Part shown: positions 41,090-53,900 of the stretch, one piece after another
Numbering within the stretch: position 1 is the first letter of the stretch
Layout: every line of letters begins with the position of its first letter
Assembly: GCA_021324685.1 (NCBI GenBank)
Contig: JAJPIQ010000045.1
Location: 1-64,000 of the forward strand
Direction of reading: 5' to 3'
From: Bacteroidota bacterium
Lineage (GTDB): Bacteria; Bacteroidota; Ignavibacteria; Palsa-1295
Length of the DNA stretch: 64,000 bases
The notes under the pieces: generated by a model
What the model saw: only the letters and a program-made list of their open reading frames with translations
What the model was told of the DNA's origin: nothing
Databases searched by the model: none
Translations under genes and position numbers: made by a program

Positions 41090-43061
41090 ATGGTATAAAG
41101 AAATTCGCACCAATCCGGAGGCCCGCGGGGATGTCCTGATAAAACGGAGAGGCATGATGGAAAGCATCGCGCCAGGAAATACGAACAAGGCCGAGCGTCA
41201 GATCCGAGTGTGAAAGCAGCACCATCGCTCCGACCGTCGTTTCAACATCCCACGCGAGCGGTCCTGTGGGATGTGGCTCTCGGCCATCGAGCGAGGTAAC
41301 GAAGTCCACCGGTTCCGTGGTGATCGCGAAATGCGGAGAAAAATAGTAACGAAGGATATAGCCTGCTTCGATCGACTGAAGTTCTTCCGCATCTTCCGCA
41401 AACGCAACGTCGAGACCACTCGAAAATCCCGGGTTTCTTTCACCGCTCCCATTGCGGTCAAAGAGGAGTTGAACCGATGCACCCAGAAGTCGATTGGCGT
41501 ATGGGTTGAGCTCGAAATTCAGGATCGTTCCAGAAATACTCATTCCGGAGCCGAGTTTCGCGGTCGCGATCGTGGCCGAATCCGGGACCTTCCAACCGGC
41601 TCCAGCAAATGGCATCGGCTTGTCACTCCCAATCCATTCCGAGAACCATTTTCCAATGTCCCAGCCATCCGACCATCCAATGGCGACACCGTAATCATTC
41701 GGGATCCACCCCGAAGTCCAGAAGCGCGGTGCTTGGAGTTGGAACCAAAAATGACGCTCGATAATACCTTCGATATCCAAAAACGAAATCAGATTTCGAG
41801 TTTCGCCTTTGTGCCCGGAGGTAAAAACAAACTCCCGCTCGAAGGGAACTGTCCGGACTTCAAAATCGTCGGCAAATTCGAACGCAAGGCCGTATCCCAC
41901 GCGAAGCAGTGACGAAGAAGTTCCTCCCGGATAATACCGTCTTCCGTAGTGAAACACAAGTCCCGGTGTAACCGGCGCAACATCGGGAATGGGAATATCG
42001 AGCAAGAGTCCTGCGGTATAATCTCGCGCGAGAATTCCGTTTACCGTTGTCGAATGAACGTCAAGGCCGGCATGGACGAGCGGCCGCCATTCGCGTTCAT
42101 CGCTTCGCAAGTGCCGCTGCGGCGCTACGCCCTTCCACCCGACAAAAAATTCGTGTAGATACGCATTCCAGGAAGCCCGTTCGAACGCCGTATCGACGCC
42201 ATGGAACTCTTTTTCTCGCAGGACATTCTCGGTGAGTATAACCAGCAGCTCTTCCAGGGCACGCGCTGCTTCCACTGCTCGGGGCGCGAGGCAATCGTCG
42301 TCCACCTGATAAGGATTCGTGGAAGAGGAACAGGTCGGGTCCTTTGTGGCGTCGTCCCAATATTCGAAATCGCGTTTATCGGAGAGTTGATGTCCCCACG
42401 GCCCGGCATAAAATCGTTTGGCGTACGGATGAAAAAAATAGGGAATAATGGCGGTCGGTTCCCAAACTTTGAGGTAGATGATCCGCCAATTCGAATCGCG
42501 TTCGACATGCGCTGCCGAATACGAATCGGCGATGCAGTGCATGAGGCCATACACATCATGATCGCCGGCGCGTGCGGCAAGCGCGTTGTTGAGCACGAGG
42601 TTGAACATCGAGGTCATAAAGGCAATCGCACGTGGATATGCCGAGTCATAGAGCATGTGCGGATAACCATAGGTAGGATCGGTGGTCGTATCCCAATAGA
42701 CATCGCTCGAGCGTGCCATAAAATGGAAGCACTGAGAGTTTCCCTCGAATTGGCGGGAAAGGACATAATCCAAGTTGCCACTGCGAACAATTGGCAGCGC
42801 ATTGAGCGGGTCTTTTGTATTTCCATTCGGCCAACTCCGCGGCCGGTCCAAAATCCGATATGCAATGAGTGCATCCAGTGCGTCCTTGCCGGAAAACGGT
42901 CGTCCGGCGATCATCGAAAGCCGCTCGATGTTTGCCTGGGCGAGTAAATGGCGGTAGGCGGCGGCCTCGATCACATTATGACCATTTGCCGTGAAGGCAT
43001 AAGCCGCGCCTGCAATGCAGACCGAGATTACGGCGCACGAATAACTCAGCCATGAGCGCAT
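41088..43061 (-). CDS. Predicted phospholipase C/P1-nuclease-like domain fused to a beta-barrel-like C-terminal region
   Basis: A 657-residue exported protein (signal peptide about 1-22). The N-terminal about 300 residues are helical, with NGHNVIEAAAYRHLL at the start and GDHDVYGLMHCIADSYSAAH followed by VERDSN near 165-190. This histidine/aspartate layout recalls zinc-dependent phospholipase C and S1/P1 nucleases. The C-terminal about 330 residues consist of amphipathic strands (GLVFHYGRRYYPGG, AGYILRYYFSPHF) and end in GANFFIP, suggesting an outer-membrane barrel or beta domain. Enzyme activity is inferred, not shown. The gene stands alone on the minus strand. Confidence 0.6.
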   Translation of the reverse strand: MRSWLSYSCAVISVCIAGAAYAFTANGHNVIEAAAYRHLLAQANIERLSMIAGRPFSGKDALDALIAYRILDRPRSWPNGNTKDPLNALPIVRSGNLDYVLSRQFEGNSQCFHFMARSSDVYWDTTTDPTYGYPHMLYDSAYPRAIAFMTSMFNLVLNNALAARAGDHDVYGLMHCIADSYSAAHVERDSNWRIIYLKVWEPTAIIPYFFHPYAKRFYAGPWGHQLSDKRDFEYWDDATKDPTCSSSTNPYQVDDDCLAPRAVEAARALEELLVILTENVLREKEFHGVDTAFERASWNAYLHEFFVGWKGVAPQRHLRSDEREWRPLVHAGLDVHSTTVNGILARDYTAGLLLDIPIPDVAPVTPGLVFHYGRRYYPGGTSSSLLRVGYGLAFEFADDFEVRTVPFEREFVFTSGHKGETRNLISFLDIEGIIERHFWFQLQAPRFWTSGWIPNDYGVAIGWSDGWDIGKWFSEWIGSDKPMPFAGAGWKVPDSATIATAKLGSGMSISGTILNFELNPYANRLLGASVQLLFDRNGSGERNPGFSSGLDVAFAEDAEELQSIEAGYILRYYFSPHFAITTEPVDFVTSLDGREPHPTGPLAWDVETTVGAMVLLSHSDLTLGLVRISWRDAFHHASPFYQDIPAGLRIGANFFIP

Positions 43062-43107
43062 GCGCCATTGCTAAGCAGGGCTTGTGCCAACGGTTTCTTT
43101 TGGAACA

Positions 43108-43136
43108 AAAAACCCCTCGTTTCGCGAGGGGTTTTT
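43108..43136. terminator. Strong terminator downstream of hppA
   Basis: AAAAACCCCTCG at 43108-43119 pairs perfectly with 43125-43136 around a 5-base loop; both strands then have a T-run. On the minus strand it lies 37 bases after the hppA stop. Confidence 0.93.
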
Positions 43137-43173
43137 CGAAAAAAGCGTTCTAAAATTGCGAAAGCCTCAAAGA

Positions 43174-45744
<2,571 letters not shown>

Positions 45745-45848
45745 TCAGATTATAGTGTGCTGGTTTCGTAATACTTACGTGAGACTATCCCGGTGCAGTG
45801 TAAAAGGCGCACCGAAGCACAAAAATACGGAATTTTTCGGACAATTCA

Positions 45849-45879
45849 TAAAAAAGCCGCCCGGAATGCTCCGAGGGGC
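45849..45879 (-). terminator. Terminator of the minus-strand lipoprotein gene
   Basis: A 10-bp stem with one mismatch, 45856-45865 with 45870-45879 and a 4-base loop, is followed on the minus strand by six T. It lies just after the stop at 45888 and upstream of hppA. Confidence 0.72.
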
Positions 45880-45887
45880 CGGTCTCC

Positions 45888-46307
45888 TTAAAAAGCCGTT
45901 GCAACGATAGGCTCGGAAAGCAAGAGGTGCGTTGTGTCGGGATAACTCAAAATCACAAGGGTATCGCGATAGACCCCGGGAGAAGAGGCTATAAACCCCA
46001 AAGATGGAACATTGTCATAATTGCCCGTCCTGATTGTATCGACGTTCGCACTGAAATTTCGGATAATCCAGAATACTTTGTTTTGTGTTAATTTAGGTTT
46101 TAGAACGATAAAGGAATCGGTCGTATTGTTTATGATCGAGGCACCATTAAATCCTGTATCTCCGGCTTTAACTTGTCCAAAATCCACCATACTCTCTGCA
46201 AAGTATAAACCTTCTTGCCGAGGAGATCCTCCGAACAAACATCCGGAACTCAGTGCAATCATCAGAGTGATTGCGCCAAGTAAGGAAATTGATTTTAGCG
46301 CTTTCAT
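45888..46307 (-). CDS. Small lipoprotein with an Ig-like (DUF1573-like) domain
   Basis: A 139-residue lipoprotein: basic N-terminus, hydrophobic stretch and lipobox SSGC near residue 23. The mature part (FAESMVDFGQVKAGDTGFNG, ending with RDTLVILSYPDT) resembles one Ig-like choice-of-anchor D/DUF1573 domain. Its ATG overlaps by four bases the stop of a leftover T9SS domain upstream, so it may be translated by coupling to the preceding reading frame. Function unknown. Confidence 0.68.
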   Translation of the reverse strand: MKALKSISLLGAITLMIALSSGCLFGGSPRQEGLYFAESMVDFGQVKAGDTGFNGASIINNTTDSFIVLKPKLTQNKVFWIIRNFSANVDTIRTGNYDNVPSLGFIASSPGVYRDTLVILSYPDTTHLLLSEPIVATAF

Positions 46308-46489
46308 TTCATGACTACCATCTTGGCGCTTTCGCGATAATTACCCGCTTCTAAAACCACAAAGTAAGCTCCGGACTTCAAGTTTGAAGCATCGAATACA
46401 ATTTCACCCGAACGGCCGGCTCGTTCATCTCGATCCGTCAACAATGCTACCTTTTCACCCATCCGCAGTGCACGGTTTATCGAAAATTC
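46304..46489 (-). pseudogene. Relic of a T9SS sorting domain
   Basis: The frame reads through RMGEKVALLTDRDERAG, GEIVFDASNLKSGAYFVVLE and KMVVMK, which is the C-terminal half of a type A sorting domain. The body of the original gene is missing: upstream the same frame runs antiparallel-free into the end of the CAP gene in another frame, and no start is plausible. The stop overlaps the lipoprotein start by four bases. I read it as the tail of a deleted cargo gene, or as a 3' piece exchanged with the CAP gene. Confidence 0.55.
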
Positions 46490-46499
46490 ATAAGCGCAT

Positions 46500-48452
46500 T
46501 CAATGCACCACGATGATCGCTCCAATTTTCGCGGCCGTGCCCATGCGCAATCGATACGTATAGCTTCCGGCCGGAAGCGCCGAAAGGTCGAGCACATATT
46601 CATGCTCGGCTGGAGCAAGCGCGCCGAAATTCACACGTTCCACTTCCTCGCCGAGACTATTGAACATTTGGAGTTCACCCTCCGAAGCCGATCTAGACGT
46701 GAAGTGAAGGTGCAATGCACCCGTCGTCGGATTCGGTGAAATGGTTACCGCACTTTGGGAAATACTTTCAGAACCGACCGAGGACGATGCGAACGCAAAA
46801 TGATTAGGTGCGCCTGGCATTCCCCAACCAAAATCGTTATATGCCGCGACGGTCCAGTAATACGTTTGTCCAGCCTGGAACGTCGAGGCGGGCGCAACAT
46901 CGCTCGTGTCGTTCATATCACTTTGGAGAAGATCGGAGAAAACCGTATCTTTCATCGCTTTGTCGGAGGTCACTGCAATCGCATACGACTGAGTTCCTTT
47001 ATTGCCCACGTGCCACAAGAACGTTACATCGCTATCTGCAACAACAGCATTGTTCGCAGGAGAAATAAGAGCTACGGTACTCGGCGCAAGACCGACCGAA
47101 AACGCTGCGGCTTCCGACCACGGACCCGTCCCCTTCGTATTCTTTGCCTGCACACGCCAGAAATATGTTGTGCTATCTTTCAGCACTCCGAACTTAAATG
47201 TTGTATCGGTAAGAACTGAATCGTTGGCAACGATTCCCTTCTTGAAGAGGGAATCCGTTCCTATCTCGATGTGATACTTCGTTGCAAGCTGAACGCTGTT
47301 CCAGGTAAACGTTACGCTATCGAAATTGACTGTCGTATCGATCGAAGGCAGCACAAGGATGGCCTGCGTCGGATAGCCGGTAAGATCGGGATTGAAATCG
47401 ACCTTCACATTCTGCCCCTCAAAGTCAATTGTTTTCGTAACAGGCGTAGGAAATGGGCCGCCCGATGCCGTGACCGTCACACTTCCCGATCCGGAAAATG
47501 GAATTGCGTATCCGCCGGAACCGGACGTGATGGCATAATACGATCCGCTTGAGACCGTGATCTTCACACCGGAATCGCCTTCTCCAATATCATAGAAATT
47601 ATTATGATTATTATCGCTATAGGCAACGCCGAGAATAAAATGTTTTCCAGCGTCCCCCAGATCAAGCGTGCATACCAGGGGGCCCGTGTGCGTAGGATAA
47701 CTACCTTGAGGATACGGAATCATGCCCGGCCCGCATTCGGTATAGCCGGGATTGACCGTATCCGAGCCACTCTTAAATTCGAGGCAATTATTGCGGTGCC
47801 CCCATTGAGTGTCGTTCGTGCTCCCGAAGTCGATCAGCCATCCCGCATAGGCATCATACACACTCTTGGCATAGGCCGCGGCATTTTCTCCGACGTAGGG
47901 TGGTCCGCCAAACAAACCTGGATAACCTGCTTTTTGAGCGCGATCGGATGGCCACGAACCGTCGGTCCCCTGATGACCCTGATAATTGTTGTCGATCATG
48001 TCCTGACTGTGGACCCGCGCTGCCGTGAGAAGGCTCGCATTCATTGCAAGCGGCTGTTTAGGCACATACGTTGCGAAATCTGTTTTAATGCTCGCTCTCG
48101 TCGGCTCATTTGGATCCTGACCCGCCCAATAAGTAAATTCAAAAGATACGTCGGGATCGGTCGTATTCGAAATCTCAACTCCTGCCGCCGGCGGATTCAT
48201 TCGCGCGCGATTGAGCAGTTCAAGATAATATTGCTCTTCGTTTGTCGGATGCCCGCAATCGTATTGAGTGGCAAGAGGCTGCTCCGCGACCGCCGGCTGA
48301 TTTTGCTCAATTAAATTCATCCGAGGCGACACAGGCGGCGGCAGTACCGGACAGACCTGCGACTGCGCAAAAACGTTCGACGGAACAACGAATGACGCAT
48401 ACGTCCCTATGACAGCGAATAACGCAGCTCGAAATAAAGGAATCGGTCTCAT
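46500..48452 (-). CDS. T9SS-exported CAP/SCP-domain protein
   Basis: A 650-residue secreted protein with a signal peptide ending VFAQ. A CAP (SCP/PR-1-like) domain covers about residues 65-260 (EEQYYLELLNRARMNPPAAG, AARVHSQDMIDNNYQGHQGT, VGENAAAY). It is followed by a calcium-binding-like loop (SDNNHNNFYDIGEGDSG), two fibronectin-like domains and a T9SS type A domain (ISPNPTTGALHLHF). ATG 48452 starts the signal peptide; the open frame continues upstream as non-coding sequence. CAP proteins in bacteria are mostly of unknown function. Confidence 0.85.
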   Translation of the reverse strand: MRPIPLFRAALFAVIGTYASFVVPSNVFAQSQVCPVLPPPVSPRMNLIEQNQPAVAEQPLATQYDCGHPTNEEQYYLELLNRARMNPPAAGVEISNTTDPDVSFEFTYWAGQDPNEPTRASIKTDFATYVPKQPLAMNASLLTAARVHSQDMIDNNYQGHQGTDGSWPSDRAQKAGYPGLFGGPPYVGENAAAYAKSVYDAYAGWLIDFGSTNDTQWGHRNNCLEFKSGSDTVNPGYTECGPGMIPYPQGSYPTHTGPLVCTLDLGDAGKHFILGVAYSDNNHNNFYDIGEGDSGVKITVSSGSYYAITSGSGGYAIPFSGSGSVTVTASGGPFPTPVTKTIDFEGQNVKVDFNPDLTGYPTQAILVLPSIDTTVNFDSVTFTWNSVQLATKYHIEIGTDSLFKKGIVANDSVLTDTTFKFGVLKDSTTYFWRVQAKNTKGTGPWSEAAAFSVGLAPSTVALISPANNAVVADSDVTFLWHVGNKGTQSYAIAVTSDKAMKDTVFSDLLQSDMNDTSDVAPASTFQAGQTYYWTVAAYNDFGWGMPGAPNHFAFASSSVGSESISQSAVTISPNPTTGALHLHFTSRSASEGELQMFNSLGEEVERVNFGALAPAEHEYVLDLSALPAGSYTYRLRMGTAAKIGAIIVVH

Positions 48453-48600
48453 GGTCAGGAACGGAAAAATTGTTTTCCTGCTAACCCGTTGGGCAGCATA
48501 ACGAATCCCGTTCGAACCCTTGTCGGTTGCTTGTAACTTTCGCACTTTTAAAGCATTCTTGATAAGACTGCTCTGCATAGCGGTCCCAACCGACACGATT

Positions 48601-50922
48601 ATGAGATCTTTCCACACGTTCCCCACGACATGTGTTGCATTCCTTACATTATTCGTCCTCGCTTCCGGCTGCCGCAAGGTAAGTTCTCCGACAATGCCAC
48701 CCGAAGGCGCACAGATTACCACGACGATCGCCGGTCGCATTGTCGATGAATCCGGCGCGCCGATTTCGGGCGTTACCGTTACGGAACAAACCGGCTCGGC
48801 AACGACCGATGCCAACGGCCTTTTCTTCATTGCCAACACAAGCGTCCCTTCGGAGCGGACATTTATTCTTGCAAAGAAATCGGGATATTTCGATGGCGCC
48901 CGCGCTGCGGTCCCAACGCCCAATGGCGTCACCTATATGCAGATCACACTCGCGAGCAATACGCCCATCGGGACGGTCGATGCCACAAGCGGGGGAATGG
49001 TTTCCCTGCCGTCCGGCGGCAGCGTGTCGCTCCTGCCTGGAGGAGTTGTCACCTCTTCCGGCACGCCGTACACTGGGACGGTTTCCGTCAGCGCAAAACA
49101 CCTCGACCCGTCGAATGGGAATTTTACCGGCCTCTTTGCCGGCGACCTCACCGGCCAGCAAACCGACGGTTCCCAAACGGAACTTCAGAGCTACGGCGTC
49201 ATCGTCACCGAATTACACGGCTCCAATGGTGAAACGCTTCAACCGGCGCCCGGAAATCCCGCCACGCTCACGATGCCGATCGCGGCTTCGCAGCAATCGA
49301 CCGCACCCGTGTCCACTCCTCTCTGGTATTTCGACGAAACGCTCGGAATGTGGAAGGAAGAAGGAAGCGCAACGAAGCAAGGGAGCAGTTATGTGGGGAG
49401 AGTCCAGCATTTCAGCTTTTGGAATTATGATATGTACTGCCCCTATGGGACGCTTACAGGCGTGATCGTTTGTAACGACGTTCCGATTCCCGGGGTGGTC
49501 GTGAATCTCGGTGCATTAGTCGAAGGAGGCCAACCGTACGTAGTTACCGATGCGGCCGGCCGCTTCAAGGTTCGCGTCCCAGCTAATTCCAATGCGGTAC
49601 AATTGCAAGTCCTGGGGAGTCAAAATAATGGCCTCTATTGGACCAATAACCCCATCACCGAAAATATCCCGGCGAACGTAACGACAGACGTTGGTCAAAT
49701 CGCTCTCAGCTCCCCGTGCCCGAGTTATCTGACGGGTCGTCTCGTCGATTGCGGCGGTGAACCGGTGGCGGGAATGATTCTTGCTTCGTTCCACGGTGGA
49801 ATGAGTTATGTCTATTCGCAGGATGGTAACTTTACATTATTTGTTGGCGCGGGTGAGACAGTATCCATCGGAGCCACCGCCGGAAATGGCGCAACCGCAC
49901 AGCCGCAAACCCTGACTGCGGGCAGTCAGGGAAGTGTGGTCTCGATGAACGATATAGTTGCATGCAATGGAACTAGCAGCGATGTGAACCGCGATATTTC
50001 CGGCAGCTTCTCTGGTTCGTCGCTCGCATTCAATTCAGACGGGTCTCAAATTGCAGCCTTGAGTAGTGCTACCAATCAAATTGCGATCTACAACGTAAGT
50101 TCCGGCACGGTAACAATCCAGTTCACGGCGGCATCGGCCGTTGCAAGTTTGCAATTTAGCGCTGACGGTTCGAAAATTTTGGCGCTCGAGGGCAATACCT
50201 GGTACCAGGGAAAATTATTTGCGAACCAGTTCGAATGCTGGAACACGAACGGAACAAAACTCACGACCACGCCAGTATCCGCTAATTCCGGGATCTTTAC
50301 CAAGGATGGTTCCGGCGTTATTGCATGGACGGCTAATGGCGTTATTCAATACGATCTTTCCACCAATACGATCGTAAAAACATTTTCGCTTCCAAGTCCC
50401 ACGTGGCTGAATGGAGCACCAACGATCGAATGGACATCGAGCGTTGTCGGGCTTGCTGGAAACGGATCGCAACTGATTGCCATCTCGAATTCCGCGATCT
50501 ATATGTGGGACCTTGCATCGGATCAGTCGATTGACACTATCCAGGTCGGATCGACTGGGGATAGTATCATTGCGAATTATAATTCCGTTTTAAGCCCGGA
50601 CGGAACGATCATTGGCATTTATAAACTCGTATCGGTCGCGTTTTATAATACACAATCGCGGACAAAAATCAGTACAGGAACGATTGCCGTACCTTCTCAA
50701 TATTCCTATGCACTAGTGGCCGACGATACACGTTTCATCGCCCAATATCAATCGGGCGGAGGCTCCTCTGTAGGGCTCTTCCATATTACCGATGGAACTT
50801 CGTCCTATCTTTTTGATGCACCGGCAAGCTTTGGGAATTCTTCCGGCGTGGCAATCAGCTCCGACGGCAAACTTGCCGCAGCGGTCTATGCCAATGAGAT
50901 TCGTATTTGGAATGTAAAGTAG
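48601..50922 (+). CDS. Lipoprotein with carboxypeptidase-regulatory-like and WD40-like regions
   Basis: A 773-residue lipoprotein (lipobox LASGC, Cys near residue 24). Residues about 40-115 form a carboxypeptidase-regulatory-like domain (IAGRIVDESGAPISGVTVTE); another such unit starts near TGVIVCNDVPIPGVVVNLG and a third near TGRLVDCGGEPVAGM. From about residue 465 a WD40/PD40-like propeller follows (LAFNSDGSQIAAL, LQFSADGSKILAL, LSPDGTIIGIY, AISSDGKLAAAVYANEIRIW). It probably sits on the outer membrane. The gene is divergent from the CAP gene across 148 bases and ends 54 bases from the end of ftsK. Confidence 0.75.
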   Translation: MRSFHTFPTTCVAFLTLFVLASGCRKVSSPTMPPEGAQITTTIAGRIVDESGAPISGVTVTEQTGSATTDANGLFFIANTSVPSERTFILAKKSGYFDGARAAVPTPNGVTYMQITLASNTPIGTVDATSGGMVSLPSGGSVSLLPGGVVTSSGTPYTGTVSVSAKHLDPSNGNFTGLFAGDLTGQQTDGSQTELQSYGVIVTELHGSNGETLQPAPGNPATLTMPIAASQQSTAPVSTPLWYFDETLGMWKEEGSATKQGSSYVGRVQHFSFWNYDMYCPYGTLTGVIVCNDVPIPGVVVNLGALVEGGQPYVVTDAAGRFKVRVPANSNAVQLQVLGSQNNGLYWTNNPITENIPANVTTDVGQIALSSPCPSYLTGRLVDCGGEPVAGMILASFHGGMSYVYSQDGNFTLFVGAGETVSIGATAGNGATAQPQTLTAGSQGSVVSMNDIVACNGTSSDVNRDISGSFSGSSLAFNSDGSQIAALSSATNQIAIYNVSSGTVTIQFTAASAVASLQFSADGSKILALEGNTWYQGKLFANQFECWNTNGTKLTTTPVSANSGIFTKDGSGVIAWTANGVIQYDLSTNTIVKTFSLPSPTWLNGAPTIEWTSSVVGLAGNGSQLIAISNSAIYMWDLASDQSIDTIQVGSTGDSIIANYNSVLSPDGTIIGIYKLVSVAFYNTQSRTKISTGTIAVPSQYSYALVADDTRFIAQYQSGGGSSVGLFHITDGTSSYLFDAPASFGNSSGVAISSDGKLAAAVYANEIRIWNVK

Positions 50923-50976
50923 TTGGTTGTTTCGGATGACGTGGGTATTCTCGGTACTCATTTTTTTTCGTCCGAG

Positions 50977-53900
50977 TTACCGCAGCCCTTCCAGCACCAC
51001 TTCCAACTCCGCTTCGGTTTCGCACATCACAGGCCGAGCTTTGGCGCCATCGAAGGGGCCGACGATCCCGGCCGCTTCGAGTTCGTCCATAATGCGAGCG
51101 GCGCGCGAGTAACCGACTTTCAGCCTGCGTTGCAAGAGCGAAACGCTTCCCTGCTGGTGGCGCACAAGGACCTTTGCGGCGTCCTCAAATAAATCATCGC
51201 GGCTATCGACCTCCTCCTCGTCTTCGAAGTCGTCATCGGATTCTTTTTCTCGCAGCGATGGCAGCGTCCACGGGCGTGTGTAACTAAGTTTGTCGCCATC
51301 CTGCACCGCCACCGCATCGACGATGGCTTCTACTTCTTCCGTTGAAATGAAAGGCGACTGCAGACGGATCGGCTTTGGAGTGCCACTCGGTTGATAGAGC
51401 ATGTCGCCGTTGCCCATCAACTGCTCGGCACCCATGGAATCGAGAATCGTTCGCGAATCGACTCGCGTCGCGACCTGGAATGCGATACGTGCCGGAAAAT
51501 TTGCTTTGATGACGCCGGTAATGACATCGACCGAAGGCCGCTGTGTCGCAAGGATCAGATGGATCCCGACGGCGCGTGCCATTTGTGCGATGCGGCAAAT
51601 GGGTTCCTCGATCTCACGCGCGGCCGTGATCATGAGGTCGGCCAATTCGTCGATAATGACGACGATATACGGCAAATGATAATGCTGTTCCTCCTGGGTC
51701 GAACGAAGCTTGCCCTGTGCTACTTTGATATTATAATCGGCCAGCGAGCGGACGGCGGCTTTTGCAAGCTTATCGTAACGGCGCTCCATTTCGAGTTCCA
51801 CCGCCTTGAGTGCCAGGACGGCAAACATCGGAGTCGTGACGATATCCTCTCCGGCTTCCGGCGAGACGATAAGGTAATGCTTCCGAAGTTTCTTATAGAG
51901 TGAAAGCTCGATCTTTTTAGGATCGATAATAACGAACTTAATATCGCGGGGCGATTTCGCGTAGAGCAGGCTTGCGATGATTCCATTTACGCCCACCGAC
52001 TTTCCAGACCCGGTCGCGCCGGCGATAAGTAAATGCGGCATCTTGTTCAGGTCATCGACATACACATCCCCCGAAATGGTCTTACCCAGTGCAAGCGGCA
52101 GGTTCATTTTCGTATTGCGGAAGCTCTCGCTTTCGAAGAGAGAGCGAATCCGGACGATCTTTGCCACGTCGTTCGGAATTTCAACGCCAATCGTTCCACG
52201 CCCAGGGATGGGAGCGATAATACGAATGCCGCGCGCTTTCATGGCGAGCGCAATGTCGTCGGTAAGATTTTCGACGCGGGACACTTTAATTCCCTCCGCC
52301 GGCGTGAACTCGTACAGTGTCACGACCGGTCCCGGCGTCACCGTGATATTCTCGATATCGACGCCGAAGGTCGCAAGCTTGTCGCGCAGCAGCCGGCCTT
52401 TCTTCGCAAGTTCCTCGTCATTCGCATCGAGTGCATCCTTCGGGTCCGCAGGCGTTAATAGTTCTAACGGCGGGATCCGATACTTCGAAAGCATTTCGAG
52501 GTAGGGATTTTCCGGGATCACCGGCTTTTCACCCTCCTCATGGAAGAGATCCTCGGCCGCGGAAGCCGCTGCCTTTTGTTCCGACAGCCTTGGAACCGGA
52601 AGGCCCGAATCGGTCGAGACGGAATGCGGTAGCGCTTCGTTCGAAAGCACTTTCTCATCGCCCAGGGTAACGGGTGGCGGTATCGCCGCTTTTGGTTCCT
52701 TGCTGCGCGGTTTCAAAGGTTCGATGACTGCCTCGGAACGGTCAATATTGTCGAGGCCGGATTCCCCCGCTATCGGTGTTACTTCGACAGCGGAAGTCAT
52801 CATCTCGGTCTCGGCCAATGCGGGTGCGGCGCTCGTGACCATGGCGTTTATCTCCGGCGATGCCGCCGCGGGCTTTGCAAGCAATGTTACGGCAGAGACC
52901 GGGACCGATTTGGAACGATCTTCTTCGGGTGCGATCGCACCGTTCGTTAGGCGGCTAAAATGCATGGAGCGCGAACCGAGACGCTCCTGCCCATTCCGCG
53001 TTATGCGCGGAATGCCCGCATCCTGCTTCGCGGCCGGACGAACTTTAAGTAGTGGCTGGCCTGGCTGGGGTACGGGAGATTCGGGTATCGGGTTCCGCAA
53101 ACCTGCTTCAGGATTCTGTGATGGCGTGGCCGGGATCGCAATATCCGCAGGTGTAACGAATGGAGAAGCACTGTTCGAATGTTGCGCTTCGGGGGTCGCA
53201 GCACTCTCGATGCTCGCTGCGGCAGCATGATACTTTGCCTCTTGAACTTTCTGGACTTCTTTCGGTTCGGGAACGATCTTCGGTGACGATTTCGGACGTT
53301 CCCCGACCGAATTCACGATACGTTCCTTCTGCTCTGGGATGTCCGATACCGGAGGTTCCGCGCTTGAAACGCTGTCCTCGGAATCGGGCTCCCATGCGGC
53401 GGCGGCGGCTTCCTCTGCCTCTTCGGCAGCGCGCCGTTCGGCTCGAACAGCCTGGCGGGCTTCGCGCCGTTCCCAGTATTCGATAATCTTTTTTCTGGAC
53501 CAGAGCACCAGTGCCTGCCACCAGCCCTGCAACCTCAGGAATGTTTTCTCGATGTCAAGGTCGATCGAGAAAACGAGCATCACGACAAAGGCGGCGGCGT
53601 AAATAATAAAAGCCCCGGCACCACCGATGGCCCGCGTAAATGCGACCCCTAAAAATTGCCCGACGGAACCGAACCACTCCCTTGGGATCGAAAAAAAGTT
53701 CGCAGCCGTCCCCATCGTTGCACTGAACAGAATCGCCGTGATGAGGAAGAACGTCGTCGCAAGAGTCAGACGCCGGCGTTGTTTATACGTAAATCGGAAA
53801 AATGCAAGCGACCATGCACCGAAAAAGATAGGATAGAGGATCGCCGCATACCCAATTGTTTTATTGATCAGGAAATTGGCGAGCATCGCGCCAATGAGGC

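Noticed and set aside
48453-48932. N-terminal extension of the CAP protein frame
   Set aside because: It overlaps the divergent lipoprotein gene start, and the signal peptide begins at 48452.
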